A DNA stretch of 64,000 bases from Martinezella lusitana (GTDB lineage Bacteria > Pseudomonadota > Alphaproteobacteria > Rhizobiales > Rhizobiaceae), in NCBI RefSeq assembly GCF_900094565.1, contig NZ_FMAF01000002.1, positions 1-64,000 of the forward strand. The letters are read 5' to 3'. The position numbers and the translations under genes are program-made. The notes beneath the pieces are model-generated. The model ran no database searches, had not been told where the DNA came from, and saw only the letters and a program-made list of their open reading frames with translations. This document shows positions 49,168 to 57,760 of this stretch, one piece after another; positions within the stretch are counted from its first letter, which is position 1; each line of letters begins with the position of its first letter.

Positions 49168-49983
49168 TCAGGCCGGAAGCCTGTTGAATTTCCGAAGATT
49201 TTTGTCGACGAATGACTCAGGCAGGAAGCGGCGTATGAAGCGGACCTGGCCTGCCATCTTTCCTGCGGTGTAACGTCTCTTCGGTGATGCCGCATTGGCC
49301 GCCTTAACGAGCATGTCGGCGACGATCTCCGGTGCATCTCCCGTCTCGACGATCTCCCGCATCAGCTTTTCCGCATCGGCGCGAATGGTGTCGTAGATGG
49401 GAAGCGGCTGATCAGCACGCGTGAGATTTTCCTCGAAAGACGTGCGGGTGACGCCAGGCTCGACCAGCACGACGCGAATGCCTTGCGTTCGCACCTCGTG
49501 GTCGAGCGATTCCGAATAACCCTCGATCGCATGCTTGGTCGATGCATAGAGGGCGTTGAAGGGGGCGGGTATGAGACCAAGGATGGAGCTCATGTTGATG
49601 ATCCTGCCCTTTCGCTGGCGTCTCATAATGGGCAGCACCGCATTCGTCAGACGCACGACGCCGAAGACATTCACATCGAACAGAGCCTTTGCCTGTACGG
49701 CAGAAGACTCCTCGGCACCTCCGAGCAACCCGATCCCGGCATTGTTGACGAGAAGATCGATTCGTCCTGCACGGATCACAACATCTTCGACCACACTCTG
49801 CACCGAACGATCGTCAGTGACGTCGCAAACCAGCATCGTCACGCCATCGGAGGTGTCGGCCATCGGCTTGCGGCTGGTTCCGAACACCTGGTAACCATTG
49901 CGCCGCAGCGCTCGTGCGGTTGCCAGCCCAATGCCGGAGGAAGCGCCTGTAACCAGGGCGACGCCGCGTTCTTTACCGCTCAT
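49168..49983 (-). CDS. short-chain dehydrogenase/reductase
   Basis: A 271-residue classical SDR. The cofactor loop is TGASSGIGLATARAL; LLVNNAGIGL, the catalytic Ser in NMSSILG, and YASTKHAIEGYSESL (Tyr and Lys) are all present. An Arg in FGTSRKP suggests NADP preference. First gene of a likely two-gene unit with the quinone reductase-like gene, divergent from hxlR across 90 bases containing direct repeats. Substrate unknown. Confidence 0.9.
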   Translation of the reverse strand: MSGKERGVALVTGASSGIGLATARALRRNGYQVFGTSRKPMADTSDGVTMLVCDVTDDRSVQSVVEDVVIRAGRIDLLVNNAGIGLLGGAEESSAVQAKALFDVNVFGVVRLTNAVLPIMRRQRKGRIINMSSILGLIPAPFNALYASTKHAIEGYSESLDHEVRTQGIRVVLVEPGVTRTSFEENLTRADQPLPIYDTIRADAEKLMREIVETGDAPEIVADMLVKAANAASPKRRYTAGKMAGQVRFIRRFLPESFVDKNLRKFNRLPA

Positions 49984-50022
49984 CTGTCTCAGCTTTCATT
50001 TTTATCGTGGAACATCGATGAA

Positions 50023-50060
50023 AACTAAGTTACTATCATTTCGAAACTAAGTCACTATCA
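50023..50060. promoter_or_regulatory. direct-repeat operator in the SDR-hxlR gap
   Basis: Two near-identical 16-base copies, AACTAAGTTACTATCA at 50023-50038 and AACTAAGTCACTATCA at 50045-50060, with a 22-base period (about two helical turns). Part of a third half (GATACTAAC) abuts the hxlR ATG. The position is right for a regulator controlling both divergent genes. Confidence 0.7.
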
Positions 50061-50073
50061 AAAAGATACTAAC

Positions 50074-50505
50074 ATGCAGAATCTTTCAGACCAATCATGC
50101 CTGATTGCCCGCAGCCTCGCGCTGGTGGGGGACGCATGGAGCATGCTGATCCTAAGGGACGCCCATGCCGGGCTCACCCGATTCGATGAATTCCGCAAGA
50201 GCCTCAGCATCGCCCCGACGATCCTGACCCGTCGGCTTGCAGCGCTCACGGAGGACGGGCTGCTGGAGAAGCACCGCTATTCGGAGCGGCCGCCGCGGGA
50301 TGAGTACATATTGACTGCAGCGGGCCAGGACTTCCTGCCTGTCCTGTTTGCGATCGGCGCGTGGGGGCGAAAGCACCGCAATGCAGACGGTGTAACCCGG
50401 TTCTTCGACGCCGAGACCGGGACGGAGATCGATCCCGTCATGATCGACCGTGCAACCGGCGCTCCGATCGGCACACGGCCGATTCGCATCGCTGCACCCG
50501 AATGA
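50074..50505 (+). CDS. HxlR-family transcriptional regulator
   Basis: A 143-residue winged-helix regulator of the HxlR family. The core is GDAWSMLILRDAHAGLTRFDEF then SIAPTILTRRLAALTEDGLLEKH with the wing YSERPPRDEYILTAAG. Its only cysteine is C9, near the N-terminus, the position of the sensing cysteine in YodB/HypR-type members that respond to quinones, diamide or aldehydes. This fits the divergent quinone reductase-like and SDR genes. Ligand or stress unproven. Confidence 0.92.
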   Translation: MQNLSDQSCLIARSLALVGDAWSMLILRDAHAGLTRFDEFRKSLSIAPTILTRRLAALTEDGLLEKHRYSERPPRDEYILTAAGQDFLPVLFAIGAWGRKHRNADGVTRFFDAETGTEIDPVMIDRATGAPIGTRPIRIAAPE

Positions 50506-50553
50506 GCCACATCACGCGAAAGGGGCCAGAAGCCTTTAGCCGATAACGGCTGC

Positions 50554-51315
50554 TCAATCAAAATCGATCGCGTGCAGCTGGCTGCCATGGCGCTTCAGCC
50601 AGGCCTTGGCATCGTCCATGCCGGGGCAGAGCTTGCGGCAGAGCGCCCAGAAGCGCGGGCCGTGGTTCATTTCTCTTAAGTGCGCGACCTCATGGGCGGC
50701 GAGATAGTCGATGACCAGCGGCGGCGCCATGACGATACGCCAGGAGAAGCTGAGGTTTCCCTGGGAAGAGCAAGAGCCCCAACGGCTGCGGGTGTCCTTC
50801 ATGGTGATGGAGGAGACAGGCGCGCGGATCGTTCCGGCGTGCACCGCCACGAGCTTTTCGAGATCGGCGCGTGCCTCCTTCTTCAGGAAAGTCGCGATGC
50901 GGCGGCCGGCATGTTCCGGCAGACCGCTGACACGCAGCACCGGCTGGCCGTCCACGATGATGGCTTCGGTGAGACCGCGCAGGGTACCTGTGTGCTCGAT
51001 CCGGTGACGCACGCCGCGCAGAAGGATTTCGCTGCCGCTGCGCAGGCTGCTGTCCGTCGTGAATTTGGCGAGCTTTGTCAAAAGCCAGCCCTGATGCCGG
51101 TCGAGGAAGGCATTGACCTCGCGTGCCGCAAGACCGCGCGGAATGGTCATCTTCAGCGAGCGTCCGCCCGGCTCGATCCGAAGCGTGATGCGCGTCGCCC
51201 GCTCATGCTGGCGGATCGTCAGCGGCATCAGACGGCCGGCGACGTTCAGGGTGCGCGTTTCCGGCGCGGGTGGTTCGGCAGACGCTCTGCGGGATCTGGA
51301 TAGAAGCGGAAACAT
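50554..51315 (-). CDS. YgjP-type M48-like metallopeptidase (DUF45)
   Basis: A 253-residue protein of the YgjP/SprT-like family. The zinc motif is HEVAH in YLAAHEVAHLREMNHGPRFW; DTRSRWGSCSSQGNLSFSWR precedes it as in relatives. The start at 51315 is chosen because upstream residues of the longer open frame (to 51696) overlap the DUF2852 gene in another frame and are low-complexity. No clear ribosome binding site is visible. Cellular substrate unknown. Confidence 0.87.
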   Translation of the reverse strand: MFPLLSRSRRASAEPPAPETRTLNVAGRLMPLTIRQHERATRITLRIEPGGRSLKMTIPRGLAAREVNAFLDRHQGWLLTKLAKFTTDSSLRSGSEILLRGVRHRIEHTGTLRGLTEAIIVDGQPVLRVSGLPEHAGRRIATFLKKEARADLEKLVAVHAGTIRAPVSSITMKDTRSRWGSCSSQGNLSFSWRIVMAPPLVIDYLAAHEVAHLREMNHGPRFWALCRKLCPGMDDAKAWLKRHGSQLHAIDFD

Positions 51316-51355
51316 GGAAGGCAGTTTTATACGATTCGGGCTGATATCTGGCAAA

Positions 51356-51385
51356 GAAAAACCGGCATCGCCCGATGCCGGTTTC
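51356..51385 (-). terminator. terminator after the DUF2852 gene
   Basis: Stem of about 12 bases (AAACCGGCATCG with CGATGCCGGTTT) followed on the minus strand by T5. It lies between the DUF2852 stop and the YgjP-type gene start. Confidence 0.88.
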
Positions 51386-51406
51386 GATTGCGTTACAGGG
51401 CCTCGG

Positions 51407-51847
51407 TCACGGCGTCTGGAATTCGGTCGCCGGACCGCCATTGTTGTCATTGCGCTTGACGCTGTTGCGCTCGCGCATGAAGCGGTCGAACTCGTCCTGA
51501 TCCTTGGCGCGGCGCAGCTCGCGCACGTAGCTGTCGAATTCGGCGCGCATCTCGTCCAGCTTGCGGCGCTCCTGCTCGAGGCGCTCAAGTTCCGCCTTGC
51601 GCCAGTCGTCGAAGGCGACGTTGCCGGTGGAGAAGGAATGACGGTGACGGCCGCGATGGCGGCCGCAGCCGGCAAACATGCCGTCGGCCCTTTCATTCAC
51701 ATCCCTTTTGAAATCCCGCAAACGTTCCCCGAAGAGAATATAGGCGAGCATGGCAAAGCCCAGCGGCCAAAAGACCACGAAGCCAAGCACCATCAGGGCA
51801 ATAGTAGCCGGAGTCCAATCCGGGCGTAGCAATGCAGATTGGTTCAT
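51407..51847 (-). CDS. DUF2852 membrane protein
   Basis: A 146-residue protein. A hydrophobic stretch at about 12-36 (ATIALMVLGFVVFWPLGFAM) forms one or two membrane helices; a histidine-rich GCGRHRGRHRHSF segment follows; then a charged, coiled-coil-like region (WRKAELERLEQERRKLDEM) ends the chain. This matches DUF2852 of alphaproteobacteria. GAGGA ten bases upstream supports the ATG at 51847. The His-rich part could bind metal, but nothing more can be said. Confidence 0.85.
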   Translation of the reverse strand: MNQSALLRPDWTPATIALMVLGFVVFWPLGFAMLAYILFGERLRDFKRDVNERADGMFAGCGRHRGRHRHSFSTGNVAFDDWRKAELERLEQERRKLDEMRAEFDSYVRELRRAKDQDEFDRFMRERNSVKRNDNNGGPATEFQTP

Positions 51848-52207
51848 CGTGAGGTATCCTCGCACGGCGCATCGCCCCTCGACCAACACCGATCGACGGA
51901 AAGGCTTCTGCGCATTTTTTAAAGCTCTACTGCATCTCAGCGCGTTCCAAGGACGCGCGGCGCGGTAAACGGCCCGATCATCTTCGAAACCGCTGGAATC
52001 GAGATGGTAACCTCTTCGTGAGCCTTCAATGGCATATTCAAGCGGAATCGGACAAGCCCTTGAATCCGCGCGGATAATTCAACAAAAGCTAATAATTTGC
52101 GCTGCCAGAGCGTGATGACGTTCTTTTCGGACGTCATCACGCTCTGACTATTTGATTTTGCATGATCTTCATCCAAAAATCGCTGCGCCTTTTTTGGATC
52201 ATGCTCC
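51848..52207. other. gap between the DUF2852 gene and phaZ
   Basis: No supportable gene. 51848-52030 shows no clear structure. 52030-52100 holds an imperfect palindrome around AAGCGGAATC and GAATCCGC. 52107-52206 is the strong two-hairpin repeat listed separately. The DUF2852 promoter should lie near its left end. Confidence 0.5.
52107..52206. repeat. RIME-like two-hairpin repeat downstream of phaZ
   Basis: Hairpin one has a 16-base perfect stem (52107-52122 with 52132-52147, CAGAGCGTGATGACGT arm). Hairpin two pairs GCATG plus ATCCAAAAA with TTTTTGGAT plus CATGC. The layout recalls RIME1 but the sequence differs. On the minus strand it directly follows phaZ and could end its transcript. Confidence 0.7.
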
Positions 52208-53485
52208 TCAGGCGGATTTCCCGCCCTTGATCACCCGCTTGACGACCGGCCGGCCGGTGCGGGCATGCTCGCGGGCAAAGGCTAAAATGCGCGGCGCGAT
52301 CTCGCGGCGGAAGCGCGAGCCGTTGAAGACACCGTAATGGCCGACGTCCGGCTGCAGATAATGCATGCGCATATGATCGGGGATGCCGGTGCAGATGGTC
52401 TGCGCCGCCATGGTCTGGCCGACGCCGGAGATATCGTCATTCTCGCCCTCGACGGTCAGCAGCGCGACATTGCGGATCACCGAAGGATCGACCGGCCGGC
52501 CGCGATGCATGAGTTCGCCCTTGGGCAGCGCATGCTTGATGAACACCTGGTCCACGGTCTGCAGATAGAATTCCGCGGTCAGATCCATGACAGCCAGGTA
52601 TTCATCATAGAAATCGCGGTGCTTCTCCGCCGGCTCGCCGTCGTTCTTGACGAGATGCACGAAGAAGTCCTTGTGGGCGATCATGTGCCTATCGAGGTTC
52701 ATCGACATGAAGCCGGAAAGCTGCAGGAAGCCGGGATAGACGGGCCGCATGAAGCCCGGCTGCGGCCAGGGGACATTCATGATGACATTGTCGGCAAACC
52801 ATTCGAGCGGCCTGTCCTTGGCCAGCTTGTTGACCGCCGTCGGATTGATGCGCGTATCGATCGGGCCGCCCATCAGCGTCATCGACGCCGGCACCAGAGG
52901 ATCGCCGGCCGCCTCCATCACCGCAACGGCCGCGAGAACCGGCACGGACGGCTGGCAGACGGCAACGACATGCGTGTCCGGCCCGAGATGGTGCAGCATC
53001 TCGATGACGTAATCGATATAATCCTCCAGATCGAAGGTGCCTTCGGTCATGGGCACCATGCGGGCATCGATCCAGTCGGTGATGTAGATATCGGCGCCCG
53101 GCAGAAGGGCTTCCACGGTTCCGCGCAGCAGTGTCGCATAGTGGCCCGAGATCGGCGCGACGATCAGGATGCGCGGATCGATGCCGTGACCGGCGGGCAG
53201 GCTGCGCTCGAAATGGATGAGATCGCAGAACGGCTTCTTCCAGGCGATCTTTTCGTGCACCGAAACCGGCTTGCCGTCGATCGTCGTCTCATGAAGCCCG
53301 AATTCCGGCTTGCCATAGCGCCTGGTCGTGCGCTCGAAGACTTCGAGGCTTGCCGTCAACGTGCGGCCAAGCATGGTATGCGACAGCGGATTAAGGGGAT
53401 TGGCAGAGGCCAGGCGCATCATGTCGGCAGCGGCGCGGAAGGGTGCGAGGGCGGCATGATTGAGTTCGTAAAACTGATAAAACAT
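52208..53485 (-). CDS. phaZ: intracellular polyhydroxyalkanoate depolymerase
   Basis: A 425-residue intracellular PHB depolymerase, which mobilises stored polyhydroxybutyrate. The start MFYQFYELNHAALAPFRAAA is typical. The nucleophile position is a cysteine in VVAVCQPSVPVLA (C177), as in Ralstonia PhaZ1, in place of the lipase-box serine. TVEGENDDISG and LQPDVGHYGVFNG carry the Asp and His of the triad. Single gene; a weak AAGG site precedes the ATG. Confidence 0.94.
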   Translation of the reverse strand: MFYQFYELNHAALAPFRAAADMMRLASANPLNPLSHTMLGRTLTASLEVFERTTRRYGKPEFGLHETTIDGKPVSVHEKIAWKKPFCDLIHFERSLPAGHGIDPRILIVAPISGHYATLLRGTVEALLPGADIYITDWIDARMVPMTEGTFDLEDYIDYVIEMLHHLGPDTHVVAVCQPSVPVLAAVAVMEAAGDPLVPASMTLMGGPIDTRINPTAVNKLAKDRPLEWFADNVIMNVPWPQPGFMRPVYPGFLQLSGFMSMNLDRHMIAHKDFFVHLVKNDGEPAEKHRDFYDEYLAVMDLTAEFYLQTVDQVFIKHALPKGELMHRGRPVDPSVIRNVALLTVEGENDDISGVGQTMAAQTICTGIPDHMRMHYLQPDVGHYGVFNGSRFRREIAPRILAFAREHARTGRPVVKRVIKGGKSA

Positions 53486-53787
53486 TTGGGGGCGTCACCT
53501 TTCGAGATGCCGGCGCGCGAACTTGCAAATCACATAGATTTTCAAAAGCTCATGCGCCTCATATGTCGCTGCTTTCATTGCGGCGCTCCTCCGGTTGCGC
53601 TGCGCAGCAGGATGATTGCGGCTCCTCAGGCGCAATCTCCATCCTTTAAGCTCTTACTAACCAGTCTAGCAGTTTTTGTTGGGGGGCAACATAACTGCAG
53701 AGAGTTTTACCTATAAAAACGCCGGAGAATCGCTTCTCCGGCATCAACAATGATCTCAAAAGATTAAAGTTCCTGAGCCTCAAGGCC
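53486..53787. other. gap between phaZ and the FAH-family gene
   Basis: About 300 bases. 53712-53742 is the terminator of the FAH-family gene. The remainder (53486-53711) should hold the phaZ promoter on the minus strand; it is of mixed composition and no box or gene is convincing. Confidence 0.5.
53712..53742 (-). terminator. terminator after the FAH-family gene
   Basis: A 9-base stem GCCGGAGAA/TTCTCCGGC with a 4-base loop, followed on the minus strand by GTTTTTAT. Confidence 0.88.
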
Positions 53788-54630
53788 TCATGCGTCTGCG
53801 AGGAAGGTCTGGCGCTGCGTGCCGAGGCCTTCCATGCCGAGTTCGACGACATCGCCCGGCTTCAGATATTGCGGTGGCTTCATGCCCATGCCGACGCCGG
53901 GAGGCGTGCCGGTGGAGATGACATCACCCGGATGCAGCGACATGAACTGGCTGAGATAGGATACGAGGTAGGCAACACCATAGACCATGGTCTTGGTCGA
54001 GCCGTTCTGCATCGTCTTCCCGTTGACCTTTAGCCACATGCCGAGGTTCTGCGGGTCGGCAACCTCGTCCTTCGTAACCAGCCACGGGCCGATCGGACCG
54101 AAGGTGTCGCAGGACTTGCCCTTGGTCCATTGTCCCGAACGTTCCGTCTGGAAAGCGCGCTCGGAAACATCGTGCGAAACGCAATAGCCGGCGACATAAT
54201 CGAGAGCATCGGCTTCGCTGACATATTTCGCCTTTTTGCCGATGACGACGCCGAGCTCGACTTCCCAATCGGTCTTTTCCGAGCCGCGCGGGATCAGCAC
54301 GTTGTCATTCGGGCCGACGATGGCCGAGCTTGCCTTCATGAAGATGATCGGCTCCGGCGGCACGGTGGCACCGGTTTCCGCGGCATGGTCGGAAAAGTTC
54401 AGACCGATGCAGATGAATTTGCCGGTGCCGGCGACACAGGCGCCGATGCGGCCTTCCGCCAGTTCCGGCAGGCTCTTCGGATCGAGAGCGGCGATCTTCG
54501 CGAGACCAGCCGGCGAAATGGCCTCTCCACCAATATCGGCGACATGCGCGGAGAGATCGCGGATCTTGCCGTCGCTATCCAGAAGTGCCGGCTTTTCCTT
54601 TCCGGCTTGCCCTACACGCAACAATTTCAT
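53788..54630 (-). CDS. fumarylacetoacetate hydrolase family protein
   Basis: A 280-residue FAH-superfamily hydrolase/decarboxylase. Core motifs: CIGLNFSDHAAETG, PIIFMKASSAIVGPND, the metal-binding DWEVELGVVIGK, and STGTPPGVGMG near the C-terminus. Members act on acylpyruvates, homoprotocatechuate pathway intermediates or ureidoglycolate; the substrate cannot be chosen here. ATG 54630 with GGAAGGA upstream is preferred over the frame start at 54726. Next gene upstream on the same strand is a PLP decarboxylase. Confidence 0.9.
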   Translation of the reverse strand: MKLLRVGQAGKEKPALLDSDGKIRDLSAHVADIGGEAISPAGLAKIAALDPKSLPELAEGRIGACVAGTGKFICIGLNFSDHAAETGATVPPEPIIFMKASSAIVGPNDNVLIPRGSEKTDWEVELGVVIGKKAKYVSEADALDYVAGYCVSHDVSERAFQTERSGQWTKGKSCDTFGPIGPWLVTKDEVADPQNLGMWLKVNGKTMQNGSTKTMVYGVAYLVSYLSQFMSLHPGDVISTGTPPGVGMGMKPPQYLKPGDVVELGMEGLGTQRQTFLADA

Positions 54631-54779
54631 GGATTTTCCTTCCCTGCATTTTTCAAAGACGAGATTGCTTTCAAAGCCAAGATTGGTGACACCATATATG
54701 AACGAATTATTTACCAGTGTCATCAATCGATTTCAGAGCATAGCATGCTCCGGCGTTCCGCGTGGGAACAACAGTTTTT

Positions 54780-56198
54780 CTAGACCGGGGGCAATGCTCT
54801 GGCGATTTCGACGATGACAGCAAAAGCCATATCGATATCTTCCGCTGTCGCTTCGAACTGTCCGGCCTGAAAGCGAATGACCAGGCGGCCGGCAACGCGG
54901 GTCTGCGTTAGATAGATGCGGCCGTCATTGTTGATCGCGGCAATCAGGCGCTGCGTATGGCTTTCCTGATCGGCGCCCGCGGGCGCCTTGTGATCGAACG
55001 AAAACAACGACAGAAACGGCTGGGTGACAATCTCAAAATCGGGTTCGGCCACCAGGCGCTTAGCCAGATTCTGCGACCATGCGACGTGATTGCGGATCAT
55101 CCCCCGCAGCCCTTCCAGGCCGTGATAGCGCAGCAGGAACCAGAGCTTCAACGCGCGAAAGCGCCGGCCAAGCGGCACCGACCATTCCGAATAGTTGATG
55201 ATGCCGTCATGGCCATGGGTACGCAGATATTCGGGCTGGATCGCCAGCGTCCGCACCAGCGTTTCCGGTTCGCGAACGAACTGGACGGAGCAATCGAATT
55301 GCGCGCCAAGCCATTTATGCGGATTGAAGACGACGGAATCGGCCCGCTCGACGCCTTGCCACAGCTCACGGAATTCCGGGCAGATCATGGCGGAGCCCGC
55401 CCAGGCGGCATCGACATGCACGTAAAGTCCGTGGGCATGCGCCACATCGACGACAGCAGCGATATCATCGCAGGCGCCGACGCTGGTGCCGCCAACGCAG
55501 GCGATAACACCGGCCGGCAGCAATCCGGCGGCGCGGTCTTGCTCTATCGCAGCGGCAAGCGCCTGAGGATCCATGGCCTTGTTCGGACCGGCGGAGGGGA
55601 TGCGCACTAGGTTCTCCGCGCCGACGCCGGAAATCCAGATGGCGCGGTCGATTGACGTATGGACCTGATCGGTAGAATAGATCCGCACCGCCTTGTTTGC
55701 AGCGAGTCCGTGGCTGTTGCCATGCCAGTCCAGCGCCCGCTCGCGCATGACCAGAACGGCGGCAAGAGTTGCGGTTGAAGCCGAATCCTGGATGACGCCG
55801 GTGAAACTGTCAGGCAGGCCGAGGGCTTGACCCAGCCAGTCGACCACCTTGGTCTCCAACTCGGTGGCGGAAGGCGAGGTCTGCCAAAGCATGCATTGCG
55901 CGGCAATGGCGCTGACCAGATATTCGGCGATCACCGAGACCGGGGCGGCATTGGCGGGGAAATAGGCAAAAAAGCGTGGATGCTGCCAATGCGTCATGCC
56001 GGGAACGAGGATATCCTCGAAATCCTTGAAGATATCCTCCATCGCTTCGCCGGATTCCGGTGGGGAATCGGCAATATGCGCGGATATTTCGCCAGGAGCC
56101 GTCTGCGCCCGCACGGGCCGGTCCCGGAGCGATGCGCGATAATCCGCACCCCAATTCGCGGCCTTTTCCGACCAGCGCCGAAACTCCTCCCCATTCAT
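54780..56198 (-). CDS. PLP-dependent group II decarboxylase (aromatic amino acid decarboxylase-like)
   Basis: A 472-residue group II decarboxylase resembling aromatic-L-amino-acid decarboxylases. THWQHPRFFAYFPANAAP near the N-terminus, VHVDAAWAGSAMICPEFR, and the PLP lysine in NPHKWLGAQFDCS are clear. GGGAGG six bases before the ATG. Substrate may be tyrosine, DOPA, tryptophan or a related acid. It sits between the FAH-family gene and a glutathionyl-hydroquinone reductase gene on the same strand, hinting at aromatic metabolism, but gaps of 66-150 bases leave operon structure open. Confidence 0.9.
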   Translation of the reverse strand: MNGEEFRRWSEKAANWGADYRASLRDRPVRAQTAPGEISAHIADSPPESGEAMEDIFKDFEDILVPGMTHWQHPRFFAYFPANAAPVSVIAEYLVSAIAAQCMLWQTSPSATELETKVVDWLGQALGLPDSFTGVIQDSASTATLAAVLVMRERALDWHGNSHGLAANKAVRIYSTDQVHTSIDRAIWISGVGAENLVRIPSAGPNKAMDPQALAAAIEQDRAAGLLPAGVIACVGGTSVGACDDIAAVVDVAHAHGLYVHVDAAWAGSAMICPEFRELWQGVERADSVVFNPHKWLGAQFDCSVQFVREPETLVRTLAIQPEYLRTHGHDGIINYSEWSVPLGRRFRALKLWFLLRYHGLEGLRGMIRNHVAWSQNLAKRLVAEPDFEIVTQPFLSLFSFDHKAPAGADQESHTQRLIAAINNDGRIYLTQTRVAGRLVIRFQAGQFEATAEDIDMAFAVIVEIARALPPV

Positions 56199-56263
56199 AA
56201 CGGTCCTCCCAATTCCATCAAAACGAGGCGGACCTTAGACGGGTTTTTGGGGGCGGTCGAGTA

Positions 56264-57217
56264 TCAGAACAGCTCTTCGAGTGCAGGGCCGAGCGGCACG
56301 ATACCGCTCGGATTGAGCGCCGTCACCGAATAGTAGCCGCGCTTGATGTGATCGAAGCTGACCGTCTCGGCGATCCCAGGCCAGTCGAACATGCGGCGGC
56401 AGAAGGACCGGAGATTGGCATAATCCGACAGCCTGCGGAGGTTGCACTTGAAGAGGCCGTGATAGGCGACATCGAAACGGACGAGGGTGACGAACAGCCT
56501 GATATCGCTTTCGGTCGGATGGTCGGTAAAGAGGTAGTCCCTGCCCTCCAGCTCGGCCTCAACCTGATCGAGACATTTGAACACGCCATGGAAAGCTTCC
56601 TCATAGGCGACCTGCGTCGTCGCGAAGCCGGCGCGATAGACGCCGTTATTGAGGGCCGGATAGATCCGCGCGTTGAAGCGGTCTATATCCTCGCGCTTGC
56701 CGGTCGGATAAAGATCGATGTCGTTCTGGGCGAGATCGCCGAAACCGTCATTCAGCATACGCAGGATATCTGATGATTCGTTGTTGACGATCGTGCCGGT
56801 CCGCTTGTCCCAAAGCACCGGCACGGTGGCGCGGCCCGTGAAGAGCGGATCGGCCTTGGTGTAGATCTCATGCATATAGGTGGCGCCGTTGACCGGGTCG
56901 TCTGTCGCGCCGGGATAATCTCCGAAACGCCAGCCCTGCTTGGTCAGCGCCGGTTCGACCACCGAGACGGAAATGACATCCTCAAGCCCCTTCAGCTTGC
57001 GGCCGATCAGGGTGCGCGACGCCCAGGGGCAAATCAACGCGACATAAAGATGGTAACGGCCGGCCTCCGCCTTGAATCCGCGCTCGCCCGTCGGTCCCGG
57101 TCGGCCGTCGGGTGTTATCCAGCTGCGGAAACTCGAGGTCTGGCGGACGAAGCCGCCCTTTTCATCCTTGGCCTGGACCGGCTGCCAATCCTCAGTCCAT
57201 TTCCCGTTCACCAGCAA
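56264..57217 (-). CDS. glutathionyl-hydroquinone reductase (Xi-class GST)
   Basis: About 317 residues of the YqjG/ECM4 type, which uses glutathione to reduce glutathionyl-hydroquinones. The catalytic cysteine is in YHLYVALICPWASRTLI; FTDHPTESDIRLF and NLRSFCRRMFDWPGI are Xi-class features. TTG 57217 has GGAG eight bases upstream and gives MLVNGKW, the usual beginning; an ATG at 57259 adds 14 residues but lacks a site. Divergent from the DUF2218 gene. Confidence 0.9.
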   Translation of the reverse strand: MLVNGKWTEDWQPVQAKDEKGGFVRQTSSFRSWITPDGRPGPTGERGFKAEAGRYHLYVALICPWASRTLIGRKLKGLEDVISVSVVEPALTKQGWRFGDYPGATDDPVNGATYMHEIYTKADPLFTGRATVPVLWDKRTGTIVNNESSDILRMLNDGFGDLAQNDIDLYPTGKREDIDRFNARIYPALNNGVYRAGFATTQVAYEEAFHGVFKCLDQVEAELEGRDYLFTDHPTESDIRLFVTLVRFDVAYHGLFKCNLRRLSDYANLRSFCRRMFDWPGIAETVSFDHIKRGYYSVTALNPSGIVPLGPALEELF

Positions 57218-57377
57218 GGTTGCGTCTCCAGTCTCGAGTGTTCTCTTCCGCGACAGCATAGCGAAACAGGATTTCGCCGAAATAACGCAAACTTGAAACA
57301 GTCTGTCTACCTGGCGAATGCGGAAGGATCTATGTATGGAAACACGTGTCTTCTGTTCAAGTTTACTGGAGCATCCC

Positions 57378-57677
57378 ATGCCCGCATCCGTCTCGTCAGT
57401 GAAAACAGAGCATGCCAGTCGCTATCTGCAGCAGCTCTGCAAGCACTGGAGCCACCGATTTGAGGTGGAATTCAATGAAACGGCCGGGAAGGTGCCTTTC
57501 AGCGCCGAAGCCTCTCTTGGGCTGGCGGCCAATCCCACCAACCTGATCATGACGCTGAGTGTCGAAAAGCCCGAGGATCTCGAACGCATGCAGGCAGTTG
57601 TTGCCGATCACCTCAAGCGTTTTGCATTTCGCGAAGAGCTCGATGTGATCTGGACTGCCGACGAGAGCCGAGTATAG
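57378..57677 (+). CDS. DUF2218 domain protein
   Basis: A 99-residue protein of the DUF2218 family: HASRYLQQLCKHWSHRFEV near the start and a final MQAVVADHLKRFAFREEL segment. Members are often found beside siderophore or iron-uptake genes, which are not seen here. GGAG six bases before the ATG supports the start. 83 bases before the nitroreductase gene. Function unknown. Confidence 0.85.
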   Translation: MPASVSSVKTEHASRYLQQLCKHWSHRFEVEFNETAGKVPFSAEASLGLAANPTNLIMTLSVEKPEDLERMQAVVADHLKRFAFREELDVIWTADESRV

Positions 57678-57760
57678 ACACGCCTCATATGTTGATGGCC
57701 AACCACGAAATCCCTGCAAAAAGACCCGCAACTGGTTCCCACTGATGGAAAGAAGCCCCA

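Noticed and set aside
51316..51696. N-terminal extension of the YgjP-type protease frame
   Set aside because: Overlaps the DUF2852 gene in another frame and is Ser/Ala/Arg low-complexity, a shadow read-through.
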